Shown here: positions 32,589 through 40,215 of the stretch, piece by piece
Layout: each line of letters opens with the position of its first letter
Numbering within the stretch: position 1 is the stretch's first letter
Origin: Bacillota bacterium
Lineage (GTDB): Bacteria > Bacillota > Clostridia > Christensenellales > SZUA-584
Direction of reading: 5' to 3'
Assembly (NCBI GenBank): GCA_023415795.1
Contig: JAEZJG010000014.1
Location: 91,959-155,958, forward strand
Length of the DNA: 64,000 nt
Notes under the pieces: model-generated
Told to the model about the DNA's origin: nothing
What the model saw: the letters and a program-made list of their open reading frames with translations, nothing else
The model's database searches: none
Program-made: the position numbers and the translations under genes

Positions 32589-35060
32589 TTGAGAGAAAAC
32601 ACATACAGAGTGACGGGGATGACATGCTCGGCGTGTTCGGCGCATGTTCAAAAAGCAGTGGCAAAGCTGATGGGTGTGGTATCGGCTAACGTCAATCTCA
32701 CGACGGAAAAGCTGCATGTGACCTACGACGAGACGGTCATAGGCTTTGATAATATTAAGCAGGCCGTGGAGAGTGGCGGCTACGGCATTGAGGACAACAC
32801 CCGCAGCGTAACGCTGGGTGTGGAGGGTATGACGTGCTCCGCGTGTTCGGCAGCGGTGGAGCGTGCGCTGTCGCGGCTGGAGGGCGTTAAATCGGCCTCC
32901 GTCAACCTTGCGACAAACCGTGCTGCTGTGGAATATGATGCGGCCGTGGTGACGCTGGCACAGCTGCGCAAGGCCGTGACCGATGCAGGCTTTACACCGC
33001 GCATGGAGGAGCAGTCGGGCGATGCGCAGGAGGAGAAACGGGAGAAAGCGCTGCGCCGCATGCGTCTGCGCGTAATCGTCGCGGCGGTGTTCGCGGTGCC
33101 AGAGCTGTATATCGGGATGGGGCACATGATACCCGGGCTGAAGGTGCCGCTGCCCATGTTCATGGATCCGCACCTGTTTCCGCTTGTGTTTGCGCTGGTG
33201 CAGCTGGTGCTGACGATACCCGTGATAATTGCGGGAAGCCGTTTCTTTACCAATGGTATCAGGACGCTGGTCAAGCTTGCGCCCAACATGGATACGCTGG
33301 TGGCCATCGGTACAGGCAGTGCGTTTGTGTACAGCGTCTATGCGATGATACGCATCTATCTCGGAGACTTCGTATTCGCGGGTTCGCTGTACTTTGAATC
33401 GGCAGCGGTGGTGATCACGCTGGTGATGCTGGGCAAGTATCTGGAGGCCGTGAGCAAGGGTAAGACATCGCAGGCTATCAAAAAGCTGATGCGGCTGGCA
33501 CCCAAGACGGCGACAGTGGTGCGCGGCGGCACGGAGCTGGAGGTGGAGCTGGACGATGTGGTGACGGACGATATCGTCATTGTGAAGCCCGGCGCTTCGA
33601 TACCGGTGGACGGTGAGGTGACGGAGGGCGCATCGTCGGTGGACGAATCGATGCTGACGGGTGAAAGCCTGCCGGTGGAGAAAGCACCCGGCAGCGCGGT
33701 AACGGGCGGCAGCATCAACGGCGAGGGACTGCTCCGGTTTCGGGTGACTCGCGTTGGCGAGGACACGGCGTTGTCCAAAATCATCAGGCTGGTGGAGGAC
33801 GCGCAGAGCAAAAAAGCGCCCATCGCCAAGACCGCCGATAAGGTTTCCGGCATATTCGTGCCCATTGTGATGGCCATCGCCATCGTAAGTGGGGTGGGCT
33901 GGGCTTTAGCGGGTCAGACATTTGATTTTGTGCTGACCAGCTTTGTGACGGTGCTGGTGATCGCGTGCCCGTGTGCGCTGGGTTTGGCGACACCCACGGC
34001 AATCATGGTGGGCACCGGCAAGGGCGCGGAGCTGGGTATATTGATAAAGAGCGGTGAGGCACTGGAGGCGGCGCACAGCATTAAAACGGTGGTGCTGGAC
34101 AAGACGGGTACACTGACAGAAGGCAAGCCGAAGCTGACGGATATCGCCGTGTACGGCGGTATGGAGGAGAACGAGCTGCTGAGTTTGGCAGCGTCGGCGG
34201 AGAAGGGCTCTGAGCATCCGGTGGCGAAGGCCATTGTGGAAGGCGCGGCGGAGCGCGGATTGTCGCTGACTGAACCGCAGTCGTTTAAGGCGGTTCCGGG
34301 GCGCGGCATCGACGCACAGGTAAACGGAGTGCGCGTGCTGGCGGGCAACGTGAAGCTGATGCAGGAGAATGATGTGGATGTCAGCTTGGCGTCGGCGGAC
34401 GGGGATGCGCTGTCCAAAAAGGGCCGTACGCTGATGTATGTAGCTGCAGACGGAAAGCTGGCCGGCTTAATGGCAGCGGCGGATGCGCTGAAGGCCACCA
34501 GTCGAGAAGCGGTGGCACGGCTTTTGCATATGGGCATCGAAGTGGTGATGATAACGGGGGACAACCGCGATACGGCAAACGCCATCGCGGCTGAAGCGGG
34601 CATCACGCAGGTGCTGGCCGATGTGCTGCCGCAGGACAAAGCAGCCCAAGTGGCGCGGCTTCAGCAGCAAGGCCGCAAGGTGGCCATGGTGGGCGACGGT
34701 ATCAATGACGCGCCTGCGCTGGCGGCAGCGGATGTCGGCTTTGCCATCGGCACCGGCACGGATGTCGCGGTGGAATCTGCTGATGTGGTGCTGATGCGGG
34801 GAGATCTGAACGAGGTTCCGACGGCGATCGCGCTGAGCCGCGCGACCATACGCAACATCCGGCAAAACCTATTCTGGGCGTTTGCGTACAACACAGCTGG
34901 CATTCCGTTTGCCGCGGGTGTATTCTATATTTTCGGCGGCCCGCTGCTAAACCCGATATTTGCGGGCGCGGCGATGGCACTGAGCTCGGTATCGGTGGTG
35001 TCCAACGCGCTGCGGTTAAGAGGATTCAAAATCAAAGCAATTAAGGAGAAACAAAAATGA
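32589..35060 (+). CDS. copA: Copper-exporting P1B-type ATPase
   Basis: 823 residues. TTG 32589 is the start, nine bases after AAGGAG. Two HMA domains carry GMTCSAC (about residues 10-16 and 80-86). The intramembrane metal site is CPCALG, the phosphorylation motif DKTGTLTEGKP, the phosphatase motif TGES, the HP motif SEHPVAKAI and the hinge GDGINDAPAL. TM8 has MALSSVSVVSNALRL, typical of Cu(I) pumps (the MSSxS type). It exports Cu(I) at the cost of ATP. Its stop overlaps the start of the next lipoprotein gene. Confidence 0.95.
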   Translation: MRENTYRVTGMTCSACSAHVQKAVAKLMGVVSANVNLTTEKLHVTYDETVIGFDNIKQAVESGGYGIEDNTRSVTLGVEGMTCSACSAAVERALSRLEGVKSASVNLATNRAAVEYDAAVVTLAQLRKAVTDAGFTPRMEEQSGDAQEEKREKALRRMRLRVIVAAVFAVPELYIGMGHMIPGLKVPLPMFMDPHLFPLVFALVQLVLTIPVIIAGSRFFTNGIRTLVKLAPNMDTLVAIGTGSAFVYSVYAMIRIYLGDFVFAGSLYFESAAVVITLVMLGKYLEAVSKGKTSQAIKKLMRLAPKTATVVRGGTELEVELDDVVTDDIVIVKPGASIPVDGEVTEGASSVDESMLTGESLPVEKAPGSAVTGGSINGEGLLRFRVTRVGEDTALSKIIRLVEDAQSKKAPIAKTADKVSGIFVPIVMAIAIVSGVGWALAGQTFDFVLTSFVTVLVIACPCALGLATPTAIMVGTGKGAELGILIKSGEALEAAHSIKTVVLDKTGTLTEGKPKLTDIAVYGGMEENELLSLAASAEKGSEHPVAKAIVEGAAERGLSLTEPQSFKAVPGRGIDAQVNGVRVLAGNVKLMQENDVDVSLASADGDALSKKGRTLMYVAADGKLAGLMAAADALKATSREAVARLLHMGIEVVMITGDNRDTANAIAAEAGITQVLADVLPQDKAAQVARLQQQGRKVAMVGDGINDAPALAAADVGFAIGTGTDVAVESADVVLMRGDLNEVPTAIALSRATIRNIRQNLFWAFAYNTAGIPFAAGVFYIFGGPLLNPIFAGAAMALSSVSVVSNALRLRGFKIKAIKEKQK

Positions 35061-35689
35061 GAAGGATTGCGTTTTTCACGCTTGCAATAGTGATGCTGAG
35101 CGCTGCGGCTTTGTTGGGCGCATGCGCAGAAACAGATGTCGTGCTCAAATACAGCCGCGTGTCTTTGGATAAACTGGTGGCAGAGTTTCCTGATGTGACA
35201 GCGGAAACGGACAACGGATATACGATATCCGTAGACGGTGAAACAGTACTGAGGGTGAGCGCTGACTACTCAGCCGGGGCTGACGACATCGTTCTTTTAA
35301 CGCCGCTTAAGCCATTTGCGGATGCGGGCTTGGATGTCTCAAAGCTGAGCAGCGGCTGGAGCGCCGACGAAGATACACTGCTGCTGACGACGGATTTTGG
35401 CAATACCGGCAAGGCAGACACGACGGCGGGAGCGCTGTTTGCGGCTGTAAGCGCAAATCGTGAGGCACTGTCGTATCACTCCGCGCTTGATCACTATGGC
35501 ATCACGCTGGCAGCGGGGAAGTTTGAATTTGCGAAGGACTACAAGACGAACGACAAGGACATCGTGTTTGTACTGAAAGCTGACGTAATCGCGGCAGCGG
35601 GTGCGGACGTGAACAACATAGAGGGCTGGTCATTCATGACGATGGATGACGGCGCGGAGGTGCTTGTTAAGCCGTACGAGCTGGGGTGA
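35057..35689 (+). CDS. Lipoprotein at the end of the copper operon
   Basis: 210 residues. The start overlaps the copA stop (ATGA). Lipobox LLGAC. The mature protein has no Cys or His clusters and few Met, so it does not look like a copper chaperone. The family is not recognised. Co-translation with copA suggests a role in the same envelope response. A large hairpin terminator follows at 35704. Confidence 0.75.
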   Translation: MRRIAFFTLAIVMLSAAALLGACAETDVVLKYSRVSLDKLVAEFPDVTAETDNGYTISVDGETVLRVSADYSAGADDIVLLTPLKPFADAGLDVSKLSSGWSADEDTLLLTTDFGNTGKADTTAGALFAAVSANREALSYHSALDHYGITLAAGKFEFAKDYKTNDKDIVFVLKADVIAAAGADVNNIEGWSFMTMDDGAEVLVKPYELG

Positions 35690-35703
35690 GTATAAGGACT
35701 ATC

Positions 35704-35745
35704 AGGGCCGTGCAGCTGCCGCCGGGCAGACGCGCGGCTCTTTTT
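35704..35745 (+). terminator. Terminator of the copper operon
   Basis: AGGGCCGTGC (35704-35713) pairs with GCGCGGCTCT (35732-35741); an inner CTGCC/GGCAG stem extends it, and TTTTT follows. Confidence 0.75.
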
Positions 35746-35757
35746 GTATTCTTTGAG

Positions 35758-35787
35758 TTATCCACATTATTTTGGGATTTATCCACC
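35758..35787 (+). promoter_or_regulatory. Two DnaA boxes upstream of the thymidylate-synthase-like gene
   Basis: TTATCCACA (35758-35766, exact consensus) and TTATCCACC (35779-35787) lie in direct orientation with starts 21 bp apart, two helical turns. The promoter at 35804-35832 begins 17 bp further on, so DnaA bound here could activate or repress it. Confidence 0.55.
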
Positions 35788-35803
35788 AACGCCTATGAAA
35801 ATC

Positions 35804-35832
35804 TTGTATTCGTGGGGCGTTTGGCATATCAT
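35804..35832 (+). promoter_or_regulatory. Promoter of the thymidylate-synthase-like gene
   Basis: TTGTAT (35804-35809), 17-bp spacer, TATCAT (35827-35832). It leaves a leader of about 45 nt to ATG 35884. Confidence 0.6.
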
Positions 35833-35883
35833 GGACGAATAAATCTGAACGTCAATTCGCTGTTTGGGAGATAGGGGACTGGC

Positions 35884-36657
35884 ATGAGAGAGCTGTTTGT
35901 CGCGGCGGATACGCTACCGGAGGCGTATCACCAGGCGCTTGTTGAGCTTGCGGAAAATGGTCAAACCGCAGGTTGTCCGGACTATAATCAGCTGCAAAAA
36001 GAGTGCAGCATGACCATTGTTGTGGAGAACCCTGTAAAGGAGCCGCGTATCAGCCGCCTTGTCTTAGGAGACCATCACGAGCTGCAGCAATACGTGATGG
36101 AGGTGCTGGACGGCATATTGGACTTCAATTCGGGCTGCGGTAAAAGCCGGGCTTGCACCTGCCACACGCGGTATGCTCCCCAGATGCCGTTCGTTTTAAG
36201 TGAGCTGACGCGCAACCCGTTATCGCGCCGTGCGATTATAAATCTGCGCTGCTTCGAGGTGGACAGCAAGGCTGCCAACCCGCTTAGCCTGCAGTCGATA
36301 CAGTTTTTCATCAGGGACGACAAGCTGCACATGAAGGTACTGTACCGTTCCGATGATCTCCCGGGCGGATTCTTCTTCAGTGCGTTTGGGCTGATTAAAC
36401 TGCAGGAGAAGGTGGCAGCACTGCTGGCGGTGGATGTGGGGACGTATACACACCGCAGCAATTCGCTGCACTGCTACGAGAAAGACTTTACGCTGCTAGA
36501 CGGGTATGTGCGGGATATCAAAACCAAGAGCCTTGAGGAGCTGACTTTCGAATACGAAGGGTATTATGAGAACCTGATGGAGGCGGAGATACCCATTATT
36601 TTGAAGAAGGTTGAAGCACTCAAGCAGTTGATGAAATCTCCAAAAAAACAGAAGTAA
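35884..36657 (+). CDS. Divergent thymidylate synthase family protein without the catalytic Cys
   Basis: 257 residues. RNPLSRRAIINLRCF (about 110-124) matches the phosphate-binding Arg pair of thymidylate synthase (RNPDSRRIIV). DDKLHMKVLYRSDDL (145-159) matches the strand and loop with the conserved RS(x)D, and SLHCY (194-198) matches the HxY that fixes the nucleotide. By this alignment the catalytic Cys (PCH in ThyA) is Ser135 in NPLSLQSIQFFI. The N-terminal third, which in ThyA holds the folate-site Glu and Trp, is not recognisable and instead has a CGKSRACTC cluster. It may bind a pyrimidine nucleotide without making dTMP, or use another chemistry. It is monocistronic, with DnaA boxes upstream and a terminator downstream. 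Confidence 0.7.
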   Translation: MRELFVAADTLPEAYHQALVELAENGQTAGCPDYNQLQKECSMTIVVENPVKEPRISRLVLGDHHELQQYVMEVLDGILDFNSGCGKSRACTCHTRYAPQMPFVLSELTRNPLSRRAIINLRCFEVDSKAANPLSLQSIQFFIRDDKLHMKVLYRSDDLPGGFFFSAFGLIKLQEKVAALLAVDVGTYTHRSNSLHCYEKDFTLLDGYVRDIKTKSLEELTFEYEGYYENLMEAEIPIILKKVEALKQLMKSPKKQK

Positions 36658-36682
36658 AATATTTCATATTAAGATTGTCTGG

Positions 36683-36715
36683 GACGGCTATAATGGGAAC
36701 ATAGCCGTCTTTTTG
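36683..36715 (+). terminator. Terminator of the thymidylate-synthase-like gene
   Basis: GACGGCTAT (36683-36691) pairs with ATAGCCGTC (36701-36709), followed by TTTTTG. Confidence 0.85.
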
Positions 36716-36915
36716 TTAGATCAGCTGGCACTGGCAGCTGCGGACAGAGCTGCCGAGACGCTGTTTGCGCAGGCAGCCGATTATTTTTGCAAAAGCAATA
36801 TAACGACATGTATCCTCTTATTTCGTTGATTGAGGACAAAACTTGCGCTTCTTAAATGCCGCGCTTTCGCATAGGATAGAGGACGACCAATTTTCTATGG
36901 AGTGAGGCGGTTTTT

Positions 36916-37560
36916 ATGGCGCAGCGAGCAGACGGAAATTTTCAATATGAGATGCAGCGGGGGGATACTCTGGCGCCGCTGGCGGACAGATTTCTGGTAA
37001 GCGAACAGCAGCTTGGAACCATGAACAGCGCGGAGAGCACAGCACCGGGACGGCGTGTGCGAATACCATGTGCACACGGCGGCTGTGTTTACGGAGAGCT
37101 GTATGCGCTGCGACAGGGAGAAACGCTGCTGGCTGTGGCACGGCGGCATCGGCTGACGCTGGCGGATCTGCTGGAGGCCAACCCCGCGATTAGCCCCAAC
37201 AACGCGTCTGCGGGGCAGGTGGTGGTGATTCCGCCTGCGACCCGTATCGTTGCGGACGGTGTCTACACGCTGGCAGACGGTGAGGGATTGTTCGATGTAC
37301 TGCGCAAATATGGCATGGATGTGACCACGTTCTGCGCGCTGAACCCCGGCATAAACCCGCTGGAGGTGCGTAGCGGGCAGAAGGTGAGGGTGAAGCGGCA
37401 GCAGGAACGCGGCGGTTTATGGTATACGCTGGAGCCGGGTGAAACACTGGTGAGCGTCGCGAAGCGGCATGACATTGCCGTCAGCGCACTGCTGGCTGCC
37501 AACGAGCGGCTGCGTCCCAGCGATTTTGTGCCGGGCATGCGTGTGCGCATACCCGAATAA
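36916..37560 (+). CDS. LysM-repeat protein
   Basis: 214 residues. Four LysM-like repeats start at about 10 (YEMQRGDTLAPLADRFLVSE), 61 (YALRQGETLLAVARRHRLTL), 116 (YTLADGEGLFDVLRKYGMDV) and 167 (YTLEPGETLVSVAKRHDIAV). There is no signal peptide, so it may act inside the cell or on the spore; many clostridial spore coat and cortex proteins are LysM proteins of this kind. LysM binds N-acetylglucosamine polymers. Monocistronic, GGAG before ATG 36916. Confidence 0.85.
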   Translation: MAQRADGNFQYEMQRGDTLAPLADRFLVSEQQLGTMNSAESTAPGRRVRIPCAHGGCVYGELYALRQGETLLAVARRHRLTLADLLEANPAISPNNASAGQVVVIPPATRIVADGVYTLADGEGLFDVLRKYGMDVTTFCALNPGINPLEVRSGQKVRVKRQQERGGLWYTLEPGETLVSVAKRHDIAVSALLAANERLRPSDFVPGMRVRIPE

Positions 37561-37575
37561 ATGTGTGCTAAATTG

Positions 37576-37630
37576 ATAGCCCAAGAGAGTGCATCGCGGA
37601 GACTGACCGCAGTGCACGCTTAAGGGCTAT
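37576..37630. terminator. Long three-part hairpin between convergent genes
   Basis: ATAGCCC (37576-37582) pairs with GGGCTAT (37624-37630); GTGCA/TGCAC and GCGG/CCGC stems lie inside. TATTATTG follows on the plus strand. It overlaps the last codon of the MocR gene. Confidence 0.55.
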
Positions 37631-39027
37631 TATTGTGTTTGCGCCGTTGTGGTGCTGATGAGTGCGCGCAGCCGTTCCACCCCGCTTTGTATTTCCTCCG
37701 GTGTCAGGTGGCCATAGCCCAGCAGCAGCTTATCCTCGTGCTGCCCTTTCTGAACACAGTGCGTTTCCACCGTTGTGATGCGCACGCCCTGCCGCCTTGC
37801 CTCTTCCAAAAACGCGGTGCCAAACCGCATATTGGGAAAGCACGCTGCCAGATGCAGACCGGCCGCGTCGCCCCACGGGTGCCAGCCGCTGCCGAACACT
37901 CCTGTCAGACAATCTATCAGAGCCTGCCTGCGTCGGCTGTAGACCTTGCGCATTGTCAGCACGTGCCGATCCAGCTTGCGCATGCGCATGAACTCCGCCA
38001 GCGCCGCCTGCTCGATGGAGGGGTTCTGGACATCAGTGTGCGTACGAAGCTGTTTCCATCGCTCCTGCAACGCTCGGGGAACAAGAGCGTAACCGATACG
38101 CAGCGCGGGGTACAGCACCTTGCTAAAGGTGCCTACGTAGATCACCCGCTGGCTGTCCATGGCAGCCATGGGCGCTACAGGCTCACCCGTGTAACGAAAT
38201 TCGCTGTCATAGTCGTCCTCGATGATGTAGGTGTCGTGGGCGCGGGCGTAACGTATCAGAGCGGCGCGGCGGGACGCCGGCAGTATACCGCCCAATGGAA
38301 ACTGATGCGACGGCGTCACGTATACCGGCCCCGGCGGATAATCACCAAGTCTGTCTGCGCAAAGACCATGCGCGTCCGCATGTACCGGGCATATGGTATA
38401 CCCTTTATCGGCGAAGGTTTGCAGCATGCCGCTGTGGCACGGGTCCTCCATTAGCACATGCTTTCCATAAGTCATCAGCACCTCTGCCGCAAGGTGCAGC
38501 GCATGTGTTGCTCCGGACGTAATGAATATATCCTGCGCGTCTGCCTGAATGCCGCGCATGCGATAGAGCCAGCCGCTGATCTCCTCCCGCAGCGCCGGAA
38601 GCCCCTGCGCACCTGCATAACCCAGCTGCGACAGCGGTAAGCCGTCTGCGCAGCGGTGCAGCACCTGCACGAACGCCGTCCGCGGAAACAGCCGCAGCTC
38701 CGGCTGACCCGTTCGAAAATCCGCCTTCCATACTTTCTTGGGCGTTTGCGGCTGTGACGGCGGCTGCACTGTAGCATCCAGCAGCAACCCGGCAGTCACC
38801 CGGGTGGGTGCACCCTGACGGCTTTGTGCATACCCTTCTGCAATCAGCATATCGTAGGCCTCACATACGGTGTTGCGCGACACACCCAACGAAAGTGCCA
38901 GCTCACGCGTGGATGGCAGCGCTTCGCCCGCGGTCAGCCGCCCTTGCGTCATCGCATCCTTGAGCGCGTTATAGAGCTGCCGTCTCAGCGGCATCCCTGT
39001 CGATTTATCCAAGCATATACCCAGCAT
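37630..39027 (-). CDS. MocR-type GntR/aminotransferase regulator
   Basis: 465 residues from ATG 39027 (GAGGTGG upstream); the longer frame adds 18 residues without support. Residues 10-75 are a GntR winged helix (STGMPLRRQLYNALKDAMTQ, LPSTRELALSLGVSRNTVCE). The rest is a fold-type I aminotransferase domain with SGATHALHL, EDDYDSEF and the PLP lysine in VGTFSKVLYPALRIGY. Such proteins bind PLP and usually control vitamin B6, amino acid or transport genes. It is divergent from an EamA exporter, its probable target. Confidence 0.92.
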   Translation of the reverse strand: MLGICLDKSTGMPLRRQLYNALKDAMTQGRLTAGEALPSTRELALSLGVSRNTVCEAYDMLIAEGYAQSRQGAPTRVTAGLLLDATVQPPSQPQTPKKVWKADFRTGQPELRLFPRTAFVQVLHRCADGLPLSQLGYAGAQGLPALREEISGWLYRMRGIQADAQDIFITSGATHALHLAAEVLMTYGKHVLMEDPCHSGMLQTFADKGYTICPVHADAHGLCADRLGDYPPGPVYVTPSHQFPLGGILPASRRAALIRYARAHDTYIIEDDYDSEFRYTGEPVAPMAAMDSQRVIYVGTFSKVLYPALRIGYALVPRALQERWKQLRTHTDVQNPSIEQAALAEFMRMRKLDRHVLTMRKVYSRRRQALIDCLTGVFGSGWHPWGDAAGLHLAACFPNMRFGTAFLEEARRQGVRITTVETHCVQKGQHEDKLLLGYGHLTPEEIQSGVERLRALISTTTAQTQ

Positions 39028-39143
39028 CGCCCACCTCAAACTGGTCTGATAATATATCGGAATAAGTGGATATATAAGCATACCAGTTATTTTGCTATGA
39101 TGATATCATAAACAAACACAAACGGGAAGCGGCGAAGAGGCTG

Positions 39144-40097
39144 ATGCAGAAAGTAAAAGGAGCGCTATATTTGACGGGGGCATTCACGCTGGCGGGAACG
39201 TCGGTGGTGTGCGCGCGCTTTGTATCGGGAACTTTAGGCACTTTCACCATTACGGCGGTCAGCATGGCGTTCTCGCTGTTGTTTTTGCTCCCCCTGTGCG
39301 GCAGGCGCATTGCAGCCATTGTGCGCGGCATGACGGCGGGGGACTGGCTGAACACCGGCCTGCAGGCGCTTATCGGCATATTCCTGTTTCGTTTCTTCTT
39401 ACTGAATGGCGTGGCACGTACCAGCGCGGCGGAGGCCGGCATACTCACCGGCGCGACACCCGCCATCACCGCTCTGCTCGCGTGGACGCTGCTTAAAGAG
39501 CGTGTCAGCGTTTTCTCGGCGGCAGGGGTGGCGGCCACGGTGTGCGGCGTACTGCTGATACAGGGGATGCTGACGCCCGGTCAGAAGCTCTCATCCGATC
39601 ACTTTTGGGGCAACATGCTGGTGCTGTGTGCGGCGGCCAGCGAATCCGTGTTCAATGTGATGTCGCGCGTGTTCGCCGTGAAGGGTGAGGCGCGCCAGCG
39701 GCAGACAGACCCGTTGATGCAGACCGCGCTGGTATCGGCCTTTGCGCTGGTGCTGTGCCTTGTACCCGTAGTGTTTGAGCAGCCCATCGATAGGCTGATG
39801 GTGCTGACCGCTGGCGGCTGGCTGGCACTGGGGTGGTATGGCGTGTTTGTGACGGCGCTGGCGTTCATCTGCTGGTATGCAGGCATCAAGCGCAGCCCGG
39901 CTTCCATGGCGGCGGCGTTTTCCGGCATGATGCCGCTCACCGCGATGCTGCTGTCCGTTACGCTGCTGGGCGAGGCTGCCGGGTTAACGCAGTGGATTGG
40001 CGGCGCGCTGGTGATGCTGGGCATGGCGCTGATTGGGATGAAGAGAAAGCCTGCGTTGAACGCGGGAGCCCCAATGGCTGCTGATGTGAGCAAATAG
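39144..40097 (+). CDS. EamA/DMT-family transporter
   Basis: 317 residues with about ten membrane segments in two EamA repeats (about 1-135 and 150-305), for example LTGAFTLAGTSVVCARFV and GGALVMLGMALIGM. DMT proteins export amino acids or other small metabolites. Only 116 bp separate it from the divergent MocR-type gene; a PLP- or amino-acid-linked substrate is possible but not shown. Confidence 0.9.
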   Translation: MQKVKGALYLTGAFTLAGTSVVCARFVSGTLGTFTITAVSMAFSLLFLLPLCGRRIAAIVRGMTAGDWLNTGLQALIGIFLFRFFLLNGVARTSAAEAGILTGATPAITALLAWTLLKERVSVFSAAGVAATVCGVLLIQGMLTPGQKLSSDHFWGNMLVLCAAASESVFNVMSRVFAVKGEARQRQTDPLMQTALVSAFALVLCLVPVVFEQPIDRLMVLTAGGWLALGWYGVFVTALAFICWYAGIKRSPASMAAAFSGMMPLTAMLLSVTLLGEAAGLTQWIGGALVMLGMALIGMKRKPALNAGAPMAADVSK

Positions 40098-40116
40098 AAA
40101 AAGGGCTTGCGCCCTT
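40098..40116 (-). terminator. Terminator of sbcDC (minus strand)
   Basis: AAGGGC TTGC GCCCTT; on the minus strand TTTTT follows the stem. It also lies right after the EamA stop and may serve both sides. Confidence 0.65.
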
Positions 40117-40130
40117 ATCAATAATCCGAA

Positions 40131-40173
40131 CTCAAGGCCTTGGAAGCTCTGCCTCCAAACCTTCGCTTAAGAA
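40131..40173 (-). repeat. Dispersed intergenic repeat, copy D (partial, inverted)
   Basis: Read on the minus strand it gives TTCTTAAGCGAAGGTTTGGA, then GGCAGAGCTTCC, matching the right half of the copies at 44483, 55231 and 55340 but without the first AAGGGAT/ATCCCTT hairpin. Confidence 0.55.
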
Positions 40174-40215
40174 ATGTTAACACTAACAGGTAAAACTCTA
40201 TAATATGACATTGTA

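Noticed and set aside
35686..35874. A 62-codon frame after the copper operon
   Set aside because: It covers the operon terminator, the DnaA boxes and the next promoter, so it is not a gene.
36716..36915. Small Ala-rich coding fragment before the LysM gene
   Set aside because: A stretch coding for an Ala-rich segment is open for about 35 codons, but there is no start signal or similarity; treated as intergenic.
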